64,000 nucleotides of DNA, taken from positions 109,823 to 173,822 of the forward strand of contig VZTI01002792.1 in NCBI GenBank assembly GCA_013397865.1, read 5' to 3'. The stretch is from Struthidea cinerea (Eukaryota > Chordata > Aves > Passeriformes > Corcoracidae). Shown piece after piece: positions 24,781-38,100 of this stretch. How positions within the stretch are numbered: position 1 is the first letter of the stretch; every line of letters starts with the position of its first letter. The position numbers were made by a program, and so were the translations under genes. The notes beneath the pieces are model-generated. The model had not been told where the DNA came from. It made no database searches and worked only from the letters and a program-made list of their open reading frames with translations.

Positions 24781-27700
24781 CTGTGGCCAGGAGAGGTGTT
24801 CCCTGTGCCCTGTCTACCTCTCTAAATCCCTGTGACGATGATGATGGCCACAGCGCCACAACTGTGCAGCTGTCAAAACCCAGCAATCATAAAGGCAGCG
24901 TGATAGAAATAATTTGTTTTATCCTCTCCATGTTTCCTAACCGTTCCTATCAGGTGCTAAGCCTTCCTGATTGCTGCTCAGCGATGATGTGACATTTATT
25001 TGTGACCTTAGCCACAGAACTCCTTGATACACCCCTGACAGGGATGGCTACTGTGGAGCTGTAATATGCAGGTAGAGCATAGCAAGCTTTTCTCCTCTCT
25101 CTCCATTTTTCAGCACTGAAATCTGTCTGCTGCTTTCTTGTCCAGCCGCTGTGTCCTGAGTGACTTGTGGTTTTCTCTCAGTCGACTTGAAGCTTTGAAC
25201 TCTCTCGAAGCATTCAATTTGTCCCTTTGCTAATTGCCTTTTCATAGTCGTTTATAAAAAGCTGAGCTGCAGAGATGCCTGTCGGGTCTCACCTCCACTG
25301 GGAGAGCTGACCTCTTATTAATGTTTCCATTTTTAACTCAAAGAAACTCTTCCTTTTCTTGATGGCACCTTACATTCTTGAAACTCTTTCATTAGAAAGA
25401 GAAGTTCGTGTCAAGCAGTGCCATCGCTTGCCCACACTCTGGGGGACTCAGATGGACTGATGAGGCAGGACTTGTCTCCCAAAAACCTGAGATGAGTCTT
25501 CCCCAGTCTGCCCCTTCTCTCTGTGTGCTTTGTTACTCTGTTTATATATGAGCTTTCCTCCCTTTCCCCCAAAGTGCACTATGGAGCTGGAGCTGGGTGA
25601 TTGCACATTTGAGCACCTTCAGTGCTGCTGAGGGGGGGATTTAATCCCTGGCTGTGGCTCTGTGTTATCAGGATTTATCAGTTTATTGTGAATAAGTTAA
25701 TTTAGCTTTTCTACTCTGCTGTTATCTTCCTTGGAGGCTCCCTTAGCCCTGTGATCAAGGACTCTTCAATGTTTTGTTATTAGTGCTGTGGCTTGGAAAA
25801 ATTCTTCTCAGTCTTTGGAGTATTTTGGCACAGTTGCAGGCTTTAGATTTTAGTCTTGGTTTTTACATTTTTGTTATTTGGACAGTGCTTCTCCTTAGTC
25901 TCATTTTACTGTTAATTGTCTCACTTCAAGCACACTAGCTTTTATTCTGATTTTTTTTTTTTTCCCTTAAGCAATACACGTTTACTCTAATGACTTCTTC
26001 AAATGGTCTTCCTACTCCTGGGTGTGTTTTTCCTGAAGGGCTTTTCCTTTTTAATTTTATTTGAACAAGTGCCTGTGTGTTTAGGCAGTTCCCTCTTCCA
26101 GCTGAACTTACAGTAGCAGGTTTGCAAGGCTGCCCTCAAGATCCGTCAGTTTTAAGGTGCAAAGAGCCCCTGGCCGTGCACTTGAAATCAAACCCGCTGC
26201 TTCCTGGGTGCTGCTCGGGATGTGCTGAAGAGGCTCTTGTGTCAGAGGTCATAAATTACTGCTGGAGGGAGCAGTAACTTTCCCTTTTAAATGTAGACAT
26301 GTTCCCTTCTGTCGGTGATCCCATCTGCACAGGGAGATGTCCATCTCCTGCTTGTGTTTGTCTCTGCTTGTATCCATCGCAGCCTCGCTCGCCTCCCTGA
26401 AGGTTCTGCTGTCGTTGCCCTGTTCCGGGTGGGTGCAGGATGGAATAACTCTAAGGCTGTGATGTCTGAGCATGGGACTGCAATCCTAGGGCATTTGTTG
26501 ATGCAGTTATCTTGGCTGAGCTCGTTGATAAGCTCTCCTTAATGCCCAGCTCCTTTGATGCTCAGCTCCTCCACCTGCACAGCCTGCTCTCATTCCTGCT
26601 CGGTTTGTACCCGTTCTTTACCATGTTCTGCTGCTGATCTTCCCCCCACCAGGTTTCTGAGGCGCTGGTTGTGTTAATAGCCCCGTCTGAAACCAGGGCA
26701 CTGCTGCTCACTCCCCTGGCCCTTCAGAGTCAGCTGGTGGAAATGCACACGTGGTGTCCTGTCCTGTTCCCTCTCTGCAGCCCTGACGGGGCTGCCAGCT
26801 GGGCCTGCAGCCTGCTGTTTCCTCCCTGACTCTTTTTTGGCTTCCGTTCTATCCTTTTCTTCAAGGATACTAAATTTTCATGACTTCTCCACTGGAGACT
26901 GCGTTTTCCCAGGCCACATGTCTTGTCAAACTGTTGGCTTTCCCACAATGTTTAGTTTAAGAGGCCTTCTTTTTGTGCCAGTAGCCTTGGTCTGTTTTCA
27001 TTTGGATTTAATATTTGTATCCTTACCGTGTAGGTCCTACCTATTTGAGCCTGTCCTCAGGGTACTGCACTCTGCACCTTGAGGTGACCCTGGATTTCAT
27101 TCCAGGGCGCCTGGGGAAGCATTTTGGAGCATTTTACTGAGCTGGTCCTGGCCTTTAGCTGAATCTTGCCTTCAAGGTTGTTCTCTCCATCCTGCATGGG
27201 TGGTGACCCTGTAGACCTCACCATGAGTTGTTCCCCGGATCAAGGAAGTGAGAGGTGACAGATCCCCTCATCAGCATCCAGCACACAATCGATGTTTTGC
27301 CCCTCAGTTTTCTGTTCCTATTGCACTGAATGGGAAGATCATCTGGAAAAGGCCTTTGAATGCCTACTAAACAGGGAAAGACTGAGTAAATAATCCCTTG
27401 GACAGTGCTATAACCATATGTAAATGCTTAGACATCTTTCTTTTTATATGATTTTTGTACCTTTTCAAGGGTGTTGCATTTTGAGGGGTCCCACAAATCT
27501 CCAAGAATTAGCTGCTGGGCTGTCTTTTATCCCTGAGCAGGACTTAACTGTTTGTCCTGTTGCTCAGTGGAAGGTGAATTCGTGTCCTATTACTCAGGGA
27601 TTCAAAATCCTCTCCATTACATTCTCGACACAAATTCAGGGTCCCTTGTGTAGAATGTGCTGTCAGTTCTGGGTAATTCCATTAAATCACACAGTCTGAG

Positions 27701-29360
27701 CATCCCACACAAGGCTGAAACGTAGCCCCATGGAAAGAAAGTGTTTATTTTTGTGTGTGTCTGGGATGTTGCAGTGATTTGCAGTTGTTGTTGCAGTAAT
27801 TTGCATCATTTAAGTGAGGTATTTTGGGTTTAAGTGAAATATGGAATATGGAAAAGCTCAAGAATGAAGCAAAACATCTTATTTTGCCTGAAAAAAAAAT
27901 TTAACTCCCCTCAAGTCTTTGGGTTTTCTGGTAATTTTTTTTTTTCTGGAACTGATAATGATCAGAAAGTGACTCTTAGCACCCCCTATAACCATGGTGC
28001 AGTGTACACATGCTCCTTAGGAGAAAATATTGGAACAGAGGTTGCCCAGGCTTTTTTGTAAGTATGAGAGACTTATTATTTATTTTTCATTAAATCTCCA
28101 GCCTGAAGATATGCTAATTATCTTAGATGTCAATCTAATCTCCAAGAGGGCATCTTCAAAAGCGTGTGGGAAAAAGCCTAGGGCACATGAATATGGTATT
28201 TTTTGATTCATTGTTTGATGCCATACCTTGAAAACAAAGAACAAATTCCATTTAACTCCTTGCTTTTGTAAACCTGGTGATGAGCACAGCACTTAGGGTG
28301 GGTTTTAAAGCTGCAGCCAGAGGATTCTTTAGAATTAGGTCTTGTTTTGCTCAGAGCAGTGATTTCTTTTTTTTTTTTTTTTTTGAACCTCCTCTTTTAG
28401 CTTGTTGATTTCTTTGGTGCTGCCCAGGGAAAGTGCAATTCCTTAAAAGATAACCAAACCAAAACCCAACGAAATTTCAGGAAGCGTATTATTACACAGC
28501 TGATGGAAACTGCTTTTTTTTGTCCCTACTCACAAACTATGGAACTGCTGTCCAGAGATTCCCAGTTTTGGAGCAGAAAGCCACTGGGTAAAATGATCTT
28601 GGCACAACATTCAGGCTAGACTGAAGATAGACTGAAAATCTGTGGGTGACATGGGGTGCCCTGGGCAGAGCCAGGCACCGTTAAATGGTCCCCCCTCGTT
28701 CCCAGCCTGGCATCACCTCTGGATCCTGTTATTCCTCTGCCAGACGGAGGAGCCCATTAGCTGTGATAGGCCAATCAAACAGCTCCTAATTGATCTAGTG
28801 ATGTGGTTACTGGTGATGACAAGCAGATGAACTTGATGACCCAGGAGGTCCTTTCCACTTCTGTGCTCTGTGGAGGCAGCGCGGTGCTGATGCCGGAGTG
28901 AATCGCGCGTGTTTCTGTCCTGCATCTCTGGAACCAGGCTCCGTGGCACCTCCAGCTGTCCTTGGCAAGGCAGAGCGTGACCCCTGAAGTCAGCACTCCA
29001 GCCAACAGCACACGGACCAAACATGATGAATGCAAGACAAAAAGAGCACTTGGGCACTGAGTGTTGTTTGCTGTGTCTGATCCTTGGCCAGTGATAGGAG
29101 GACAGAGCTGGACGGGCAGTAACTCAGCCAAGGATGAACCTCTGCAGCGAAGGCAGCTGGATGGCTGGCCAGGCAGCAGCAGGGATCAAGTGAACGTGTG
29201 GCAGATCTGGAAAAGAAAAGGACTCTGTGAATGCAGGAGACCTACCTTGCTGCAAGCAAGGACTGAAGGAAATTAAGGGGGAATTCCTGAGGCAGAAGCT
29301 CGGTCTTCTGTTCCCCAGCCCCAGGGCTCTGTCTGTCACCAGCTCAGCGCTGCAAAGGGG

Positions 29361-29369
<9 letters not shown>
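24781..29369. other. Intergenic sequence, no supported gene
   Basis: This stretch is T-rich on the plus strand. I see no gene. Around 28740-28880 a segment ending in GATGACCCAGGAGGTCCTTTCC resembles an old CR1 tail. A poly-T run lies at about 28369-28384. Confidence 0.55.
28740..28880 (+). mobile_element. Possible old CR1 3' fragment
   Basis: The text AACTTGATGACCCAGGAGGTCCTTTCCACTTCTGTG resembles the GACTAGATGACCTCC-AGGTCCCTTCCAAC tail of CR1 elements. It is short and lacks a clear ATTCTATG terminal repeat. Confidence 0.4.
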
Positions 29370-29447
<78 letters not shown>

Positions 29448-29480
29448 CTTTTTNNNNNNNNNNNNTTTCTCCCCCTCTCC

Positions 29481-29519
<39 letters not shown>
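29366..29519. repeat. (CT)n microsatellite and poly-T block with assembly gap
   Basis: A (CT)n run from about 29366 to 29415 is followed by a long poly-T tract, 12 undetermined bases (29454-29465), a short CT-rich spacer and a second poly-T tract of about 34 bases. The true length of this block is not reliable. Confidence 0.95.
29454..29465. other. Assembly gap (12 N)
   Basis: Twelve undetermined bases sit inside the homopolymer block. The gap size is probably arbitrary. Confidence 0.99.
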
Positions 29520-29520
<1 letters not shown>

Positions 29521-31050
29521 GTTCATGCTGTATGCGGAGCGTGCTCACATTTGCACAGATGTGCTCACGTGCAACAGCTGGCGTGTGTCATCCTCAGCTC
29601 CCTAAAAAGCTGCAAATACAAGCTTTATGCAAATTTCCTGAATCCTATTCAGAAGGCTCAGTTCCTGCAGCTGAAATGCTGGGTTTTGGCGTTAGTTTCA
29701 GTTGGGAAACAAAGAGTAAATGCAATCTCATCCCTGGAAGGGACCATGGGCTGGCAGATCCCAATGGTCCACCAGGAAAGACTATTTTGTGGTTCTTTAG
29801 CATTATGGGCAAACACCTGGAATATGTTCAGCCAAAACATGAGATGTTTTGGGACAAGGTGAACATCAAAAAGAGCTGGGCACTCCTGCTGCCTGTTTGA
29901 AATTTTATTGGTTTGACTCTTCTGCCAGGCACTAACTGGTGATGAAAAGGGCTGGACCATGATCTAGATGTTCCTTAAAAGATTTGAAATAACACTGATT
30001 CAAGTCTTTCCTGTCCTTGTTTCACATCTGGGATGCTGCTGCCTGCCACACGTCACTCCTGGTAGCCAATTTCCAAATCAGTCACTGCTGGTGGACAGGT
30101 TGATTCCCGCTGTGGTCATCAGTCACTTGTTAGCAGAGCTCCACCGTTATCCTGGTGATCCAGCTGCAGTGGGAAATGGGATGTTTGCTGGGCTGGATAT
30201 GGGTGCACAGGCTACTGTGCTGTGGGAAATTGTTCTTAAATGCAAGCAACAAGCCCCGGGTAGTTAAATGTATCAAGGTAACCCTTGGGACTTCCCAGGG
30301 CGAGCGCATTCCTGCTGCAGGGATAAGAGCTCTGTGTTACAAGTGTCATGTTTGCGTGCAGGGGAAGCTGTCCTGGCTGGAATCTGTCCTGGTGTCCTTG
30401 TGCTGCTGCCAGAAGGGGCCTGGCAAACGCTCCCTCCTGAGCACAGGGATTATTTTAGCTCAGCAGCGAGTGCACCAGCTGAAAACCAGGTACAAACCTG
30501 CAGGGATTTGGTGACTGCAGACGCCTCCTCTGGAGTGTTTGACTGCAGCACAGAGGAGCAGAGCCCAGGTTCACGTTTGTGTGAAACTTGGGTTTTGGTG
30601 TGTGAGTGAGGACTGAATGGAGATGCTTTCTTTAAGTGCATTAGACCTCAAGTGATTCCCCAAAATAGTGATGCATTTCTGGTGATTTCTCTCTGCAGCA
30701 TCAAGGGCTGTGCCATTATCTTTGATAAGGCTGAGCTGTTCCTTCAGCAGCTGGAGCGATGCTATTGAATGTACCGATGCTGTTTGGCAAAATGCCTCCC
30801 TTTCATAAAAAAAAAATGTTTAAAGCTTTTTACATCTTCTGCAAAGGAACAGCTCTCCTCTTTCCCAGGTGCTGCTGCATCACCAGCACACTGGGGAAAG
30901 GTTGTACGGTGACTGAAAAGTGATAGTTTTGGGTGCCTTGAACAGATTCTGCAGCTTTCAAATTGAAAATAGGGTGTTTGGACCAAATGCAAATATTTAT
31001 TAGTTCTGTGATCTCCCCTCAATTTGGGGGATATGGAAGGAGAAACAGAA
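29520..31050. other. Intergenic sequence, no supported gene
   Basis: Open frames of about 100-120 codons at 29532-29900 and 30155-30609 overlap each other in different frames, and none shows a recognisable domain. I see no splice or repeat pattern that explains them. Confidence 0.55.
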
Positions 31051-31370
31051 GATCATAGAATAGTTTGGGTTGAAAGGGACTTCAAATATAATCCAGTTTC
31101 ACCCCCTGCCATGGGCTGGGACACCACCCACCAGACCAGGTTGCTCCAAGCCCCTTCCAACCTGGCCTTGGAGACTTCCAGGGATGGGGCAGCCACAGCT
31201 TCTCTGGGCACCCTGTGCCAGTGTCTTGACATGCTTACAGTGAAATTTCTTCCTACTATCTAACTGAAACCTACCCTCTTTCAGTTTAAAGCCCTTCCTC
31301 CTCTGTCCTATCACTGCTTGACCTTGTAAAAAGTCCCTCTCCAGCTTTCTTGTAGCCCCTCTTTAGGAAA
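31051..31370 (-). mobile_element. CR1 LINE 3' fragment, antisense
   Basis: The plus strand opens with GATCATAGAATAGTTTGGGTTG, the reverse of a CR1 terminus. It then runs through CCCCCTGCCATGGGCTGGGA, GGTTGCTCCAAGCCCCTTCC, GGGATGGGGCAGCCACAGCT and AAAAAGTCCCTCTCCAGCTT. This is a typical 5'-truncated avian CR1 of about 320 bases. Confidence 0.95.
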
Positions 31371-33177
31371 ACCTAATTTATGGGAAAGCCATAGTTCTCA
31401 TGCAAACATATTCAACTTTCAGTTGGTGTTTTTCTGTGTGAAAAGCTGATTGTTTTCTTTGGGATCTCTCCCCCTTGGCTGGTGGTTCCAGCCCCAATCC
31501 ACAGCAGCAGATACCTCAAGTAATGAAGCTGTGGTTTTCTATCACATACAGCTACTGAAATGCCTCATTCTCAGTTACCTCCTACAGGACAAGGGAATTT
31601 GGGGTCTCGTCTTGCTGCGGGCTCTTCTGGAGGAGTGGCTGGAGCTCTGGGGGATGCCATGGGTGGCTCAAGGCACCTGCCACGGGTCTGGCTGTGGGAT
31701 CGGGCAGAGATGGGAGTTTCACAGCGCAATTAGGAGAGCGGGGTGTGGTGATACTTTAATCTGAGAGCAACCACCACCCACACGGGGCATGTTTTTGGCC
31801 TCCTGCTGTCACTGCAGCCATGGGTACTGGCACTTAGGCCACCACACCCCTCAGCCAATTCCGGCACTATGGAGCCTTTGCTGCTGATAAACCATAAATA
31901 ATAATTTTGCAGGGGGAAAAGCACTGCTCTCGTGGCTTGCTGTTCAGGTGGGGGTGGGTGGGCATGAGGATTGTTGGGGGGCATGGAAGGGCTCAGCCCT
32001 CCCTGAGGGGGGCAGGTTCTTGGCACCACTCACTGGAGCAGCACTTAGAGGGCCCAGTGGGTGCACAGGATGGGACGGAGTTACACAAGTGCAATCCTCA
32101 GTGCTCTGTGCTCTCCAGGCACTCCCCTCACTGTCCACAGGAAAATGATCTCAGGACGGATTTTTCTTCCTCTGTTGAAATTCTGCTGTTTCAGTAGCCT
32201 AGTGACAGTCATTGTCTTTCACTTCCATGTGTGAGTTGAATCCAGAGTCAGAAAAATTCCTTCTTTGTTCCCGAACAATAGGGCTGTGCTGTTTTGCATG
32301 ATGACTCCGGCTTCTCAGCCGGTGTGTTGAGCTTTGCTTTTTGCTGTGGTCCCCGCCTGGTGCTCAGCAGAGGCTGGAGAGCACCCACAGTGAATCCTGG
32401 CAGTTATGCAACACTACACATGAAGTAAAACTCCTTTCTAACCCCTGCAGGCGATCAGCTTACACCCTGAATGATGAGATTTTGATTACCCTTATCTAAG
32501 CTGCAAATGCTGTTAAGGGAGGTGAAATCGAAGGACTATCACAGTGCAGATCTTGGTGGCCTTCAGAGGCTCCAAGTGCTCGGCAGCTCCAGGGGATGTT
32601 GTGGTGCTTTGCCACGGGAAGTCCTTTCAGTGTGCAGATGTTACTTGCTGAGGCCTTGTAGATCAAAACCCAACTCCTGCCATCTCCAGCCTCGCGATTT
32701 TCAATGAGCAAAAACCGCCCAGGAGAGTGTTGACAGTAGGAATGGCAGCTGCTTCCTCAGAGTCGGCAGGGAGAGCCTGTTGCTCCGATGCTGGATCTCC
32801 CTGTGAATGCAGAGACCGGTTCCAGCATCTCCAGCCCCACATGGCATCAGTTACAGCTTGGGGAGCAGCTCTGCTCTCCCAGCGAGCATGGTTTCCCAGG
32901 GCAGCTTTATTCTTCTGTGAACAAAAGTTGTTGAGCTGCAGGGAAGCTCCTGGCTGGAAGGTGTGTCCTTTCCACAGCCAGACTGAGACTGAGGGGTGGA
33001 ATGAGACTGGATTGTGTGCTGAGCACTCAGATGCATCTCTCCTCCGGGTTCCTCTGTCTCGTATTTCACATCTAGAAGAAAAGTACATTTAAAAAAAATT
33101 CAATCCAGCTTTAAGCCAGAGCTGCTCGCACTCCTCAGCCTGATTGGAGGGAAGGAGAATTGATAAGTTAATCAGTT

Positions 33178-33300
33178 TTCAAGGTCAGAAGAGATCAATA
33201 GGACCAGTCAGTCTGGTGTGCTGTGCAAATCAGACCCCAGACACAGCAGTGATTCCTGAACCAGGCCTGCCTGGGAGACAGCAGAGCTGTTTTGCCTCGT
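33178..33300 (-). mobile_element. Old CR1-type fragment, antisense
   Basis: CAAGGTCAGAAGAGATCAAT, CAGTCAGTCTGGTGTGCTGT and CAGTGATTCCTGAACCAGG match in order the reverse of an ancient CR1 tail (GGTCAGAAGGGACCAT, CTAGTCTGACCTCCTG). It is diverged. Confidence 0.6.
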
Positions 33301-33364
33301 GGGAGGATCTCTCGCACCGCAGGGATGAGCTCTGATATGAGACCAGGGATGAATAGACTGCATT

Positions 33365-33475
33365 AGGTGTGACCCAGAGGATAATGCAGCCTTCTGCATC
33401 TTAACGTATCCATCTGTGAAATGCAAATAATAATAGGGGAACCCTGCAGGGATTCATTAGTCCTTTGAAGATGGC
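33365..33475 (+). mobile_element. MIR-like SINE
   Basis: CCATCTGTGAAATGCAAATAATAATAGGGG followed by a GGATTCATTAGTCCTTTGAA stretch matches the MIR CATCTGTAAAATGGGGATAATAATA and GGATTAAATGAG landmarks. Confidence 0.6.
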
Positions 33476-34881
33476 ATGTGTTACATGCTATTATTGTGAT
33501 CTTCCAAAGTTGGCCTCATCCCTGCCTTTTGGACCTACACCTCTCACTGTTGCTCACTTCCTGATTCATTTCCCCCTCCTCCCTGGCACTGTCAAGCCAA
33601 ATCAGCAGTGGCAAAGGCCTGTCCAGGCCAGTCAGCCACATGTCATGGTGGCTCATGGCCTGGCAAGGGTTGCAAAGATAATTTTCGTGCTCTGGTTCAA
33701 GCACAGGGGGCTGGAAGTTGCTGCCATGGTGTTGCAGGTGTGACAAGGACGTCCAGGAGTTTTCTGTGCTCTGGAGGATGTACAAGGAGCATGTGGTCAG
33801 TCCATAACCCAAGGTGCTTTTTGTGGCTTTCAGATCAGAGCTGAAAAGCTGGATTTGGGTGGGAAAGGAAACCTGGTGACAGGGAAGGGCGTGACTCATG
33901 AGGCACTGGGTCCAGAGGAGGTTACAGCAGATGCTGGATTTAGGGGAAATTCTTAAATGCTCTCAGTGCACAGAGATTTGCAAAGCAATTATTCAAAAAT
34001 TAAGTTTATCTGCTTTGTCTCTTTTTGGTAGAGTAAGTTCACTTGACACAGATTTTTCTTTTTTCCTTTTTGAGTGCATTTTAATCTTCAGTAAGGACTT
34101 GCTGTGCTCTGGACGTACTTCTGAAGTGTTTCGTGGATGCATAGCACTCACTGTGCACCTGACTCTCAGAGGTAGATGAAATTGGGAAATTCCCATCATT
34201 CCTGTCCTGGCCTTGAGCATTTCCTCCTCCTTGGTGAGCTGCCAGAGAGGGAGCAGTGCTCCAGGATGCTGGGAGTTAACACCTGCAGCGTTTTCAGGGA
34301 TGCAGCCAGGAGTTGTGACCAGCCAGCAGCTGGGCTGCACACCCCACACCATGCTGGGAGCTCAGCAGCCTCTGGGGAAGGATTTTTCACTGTGTCAGGC
34401 TGCTGGAGCTCTGCTTTGGGCCCAGGGAGCTTGTCCTGGGGCTGTGGTGGCCTCGGGTACCTGCAGTGACAGTGGGATTTTGGGATGACCAAGGCTTGTT
34501 TCCCTGGAGGCTCTGGGCAGCTCCACCTGAGAGCTGCAGCAGCTGAGGGTACAAATGGGAGCTCTGGGACATGTGGCTATTGCAGCCCAGAAACTCAACT
34601 CGCTCCAATCAGCTTGGGGATCACTGTATTCTTGGCTGATCAGCACCTGGATTTTGGTCTTGGAAGGGCAGGCAGAGCTTTGGCCAGCATCATAAACCTT
34701 GTTCTTTCATGGGCTGTGTGGATGAGGTACCTGCTAAGCTCTGCTGAGGTGGGTGAGACTCGTGGCTCCTCTTGCAGCAGAGTCTAGTCCAGAGTGGGTG
34801 CACAAATGAATATCTTGGGCAGGAAACCGTCCTGTGTCTCTGAAGTCCCTCTTTTTGGAATGCCTTGCTCTGGGGGTGTAA

Positions 34882-35116
34882 GAGGGTAGGTTTGGGTTGG
34901 GTATTAGAAAGAAAGTCTTCTCTCTAAGGGAGGGGAGGCCCTGGCACAGGTTGCCCAGAGAAGCTGTGGCTGCCCCATCCCTGGAAGTGTCCAAGGCCAG
35001 GTTGGATGGGGCTTGGAGCAACCTGGGACAGTGGAAGGTGTCCCTGCCCATGGCAGGGGGTGGAATGAGATGGGCTTTAAAGTCCCTTCCAACCCAAGCC
35101 ATTCTGTGAACTTATG
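34882..35116 (+). mobile_element. CR1 LINE 3' fragment
   Basis: It contains GGTATTAGAAAGAAAGTCTT, GGCACAGGTTGCCCAGAGAA, GGCTGCCCCATCCCTGGAAG, GGTGTCCCTGCCCATGGCAG and CCCTTCCAACCCAAGCCATT in order. It ends in ATTCTGTGAACTTATGGA, a sense-orientation CR1 tail. Confidence 0.95.
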
Positions 35117-38100
35117 GATCTGCTGAAGTTGAGAGCTCTGGATTCAGCTTTGGCTGTGAAGCAAAACAGCATTTGCTCTGTACTTCCTTTGTTAAATATG
35201 CCAAACAACTGCCTCTTCCCTTTTCCCCCTGAGGAAGTCTGGGTTGGACAGGGACGCAGTGGTCGGCTGGAAAAGAAAGCAGTTTCAATATTTTATAGAA
35301 ATTAGGTATTGAGCCGTGGTGCTGATGGGGTTCCTCAGAAGAAGAGAGATGGTGGGAGGTAAAAATTGCATCAACCAGGGCAGAAAAGTACATCTGTGGT
35401 GGGAATATTGGCGTGTCTGTAGTTTTATGAGGGCAAACAGTGCCGTGAAAGAGACTGGCCCTGCTGCCAGGGAAAAAGAGGGTGAAACACGGGCTACAGA
35501 TCCTTATCAGGGCCTTTTGTCCCACTGTTGTGGTGGCTTTGGAGGCCCGACTCAAAGCACTGCCTTGCTCTGGGGTGACAATGGGACAACCCAGCTCATG
35601 TCCTCAAGCATTTAGGGCAACTTCAGAGCTGCTTGGGCTGGAGGCTGGCATTCAAACCGTGAAGAGCTACCAAAGCACAGATGGTTTAACAAAACCCACA
35701 AACTCAACCAACCGAAAAATCCCCAAGCAAATCCTCCCTCCACCGCCTTCAAAAAAATAATCCCATGACAAAACACCCTAAAAAACCCCAAACCAAACAA
35801 CACCCCCACCATCACCATCCCAACCAATTATGCTGCCAGGAGGCTTTTCCCTGGTAAAAATATCCCTAAGTGATGCTAAACCCATTAGGAAGGAGGTGAT
35901 CCTGCCTGCAGTACAGTGCCATGTCACTAATGGGAAGAAAAACAACTTCCTGAGTGGACGAGGCATCTCAATTATTTTTCTCTGTCTATAGATGTGTTTC
36001 TGTGCAGGGACAGGCTGTGGAGGAATGAATTATGGAAACATCAGAAAAGGGGAGAATGGCCATAGGAAAAGGAGTGTGGTGTTCATCACTAATTGGGGTA
36101 TGAATCATTTGGCTGCTTATTGGATTCCCTTCCCATTCTCCTTGGGTCCCTGGAGAGGGAAGAGGTGAATGGCCCCTGTGGCTGTGTCTTGCCTGCTACA
36201 GTGCTGGCCCAGCTTGCTGGCTGTAGGATTTTTGTCCCAACCCTTTGGGTTTTCAGCTGCCTGGGGGTTCCCTAAATTTCATGTTACGCTTCTGTTTTCT
36301 CCTGCATTTTCCTAGTTACTCCTTCATGATTATTTTTATCTTGATTCCTGTTTTCATAGCAGAATGTGGTGAAAAATAGACCCAGTGAGAGCTGTCCTAC
36401 CAGGCACAGCATCGTTATATGCTGTTTACTTTTCCAAATTTTTTAACTGAGACATGAACAAAAGATATCTTTGCAATATCTCTTCAGCCCTCAGCTGCTT
36501 TTCTCAGAGGCATTTTCCTCTCCAGCTGTTTGGCATATATTTTAAAATTAAGATTAGCTAGGTGCTGCGCTGAAAAATATATTGATAAAGCATCAGGATC
36601 ATCTCTCTTCCAGATCCAGTCCTATGGGATATAAATTCCTATGGAAATTAATGGGCTGTCGGGATTCCAGTGCAGGATTGAGACTTCAGGGTGTAGATGG
36701 ATCAATACGGTGTAAATCGATCAATACAGGCAATCGAGCGAGTCAGGCAAGGTTTGTGCTTAATACACTCCTGCTGTCATCCCTCGTTGTGCCCAGGTTT
36801 GTGTAACTCAAGCGCACACAAGCAAATCCTCCGAACCATATGGCTCTGCTGGGTCCTCTCCATCCCTTCACATTTCATACCGTTGCTGGGTTCTTTCAGG
36901 AGATGTAGCTGTGCAGTAGTAATTAGGCTGGGAATCCTTTTTGTTTTTCTCCCCTCTAGAGTTTTGTTACTGAACGCGGATCTGGTTTTGGCGCCAAGGT
37001 GCGTTTGGGACATTCTGAGCTTCTCCCACGTGCTGGTGTGGGTCTAAGTGGTGGGCAGGGGGGCTGCAGTGGTGGGAATATGGGAGAGATGGGGTGGTCA
37101 CAGGGCGAGTGCGAGGTCAGGACCTGTCTCTCCCTCTCCTTTTCCTTGTCACCCTGCACTGCCAGGCTGGGAGCTGCTCTCACCTGGCTGGTCTGACCTG
37201 ATCTGGCACCCAGTCGGCTTCCTTCAGGAATAGGGTGGTCAGCCAGCTGTCTTAAATCAGGGAATTGTTTCATTTCTCTGTAGGAATAGAACTTTTGGAG
37301 GAAAAGAAAATTTTAAGAAAAAACCCCTTTTTAAAAATGCACTTCCCCTTCCCAAACCCTCCCACCTCATGGCTGACTCATGGGCAGACACTTCAGTAAC
37401 AAATAACATCTTTTGTTTTTGTCCTTCAGATAGCTTTCCAAGCTCTAACCACTTTTAAACTACCACATGCTTTTTTTTTGTTGCTTTTTCTCTTCCGATT
37501 CTCCTAAGGATTTACTGACACATGCTCTGTCAGCTTAGTTTTCCTCTCTTCCTGTTGGCCTCCCCTCCAATTCCACGCCCAAGTACGCGTACAGAAATTA
37601 TCTCATGATTCAGGACAATGCACGGCTCTTCAGATCTGCCATGAGCCATCTGCATGACCTTGGGCAGTTTGCTACTGTATTGCAAACTCTCCACTGCCAA
37701 CCTGCACGTGATTCTGGTTTGAGTTGAAAAAAGAAGTGTTAGGGATGACCACACTCAAAATTAGGGCTGTGCTGGCTTGGATTTGGCTCCAATCAGTTGT
37801 TCTGATCTGAGAAACATGTGGCAGCAATTTATTACAAGGATTTATACTGAGCTCTGCTGGCCTGTCTGGCCAGGCACATAAGTCATGCAGAAGTATGTTT
37901 TCTTCCTCAGATGGTGCTGATCTGCCTCTCTGCACAGCCACAGCCTGTGCTGGAGCCCCTCATTGCTCTGGTTTGCTTGACTGACTCATTTATCCACCCC
38001 TTTCAAACCTTGCAAATTAGTTTTCTCTCCAAATTCTTCTCGTTTCACTGGAGACAAGGCACACAGCTTCTTCCCACGTAAATCACATTCCAAAACTTTG

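Larger units (their letters stand above)
31371..34881. other. Intergenic sequence, no supported gene
   Basis: Contains an old antisense CR1 fragment (33178-33300) followed by a MIR-like SINE (33365-33475). No gene is recognisable. The 141-codon and 121-codon frames at 32663-33092 lie on opposite strands of the same DNA and look like chance. Confidence 0.55.

Noticed and set aside
29227..29862. 211-codon frame through poly-T and N bases
   Set aside because: It is an artefact of CT and T repeats plus undetermined bases.
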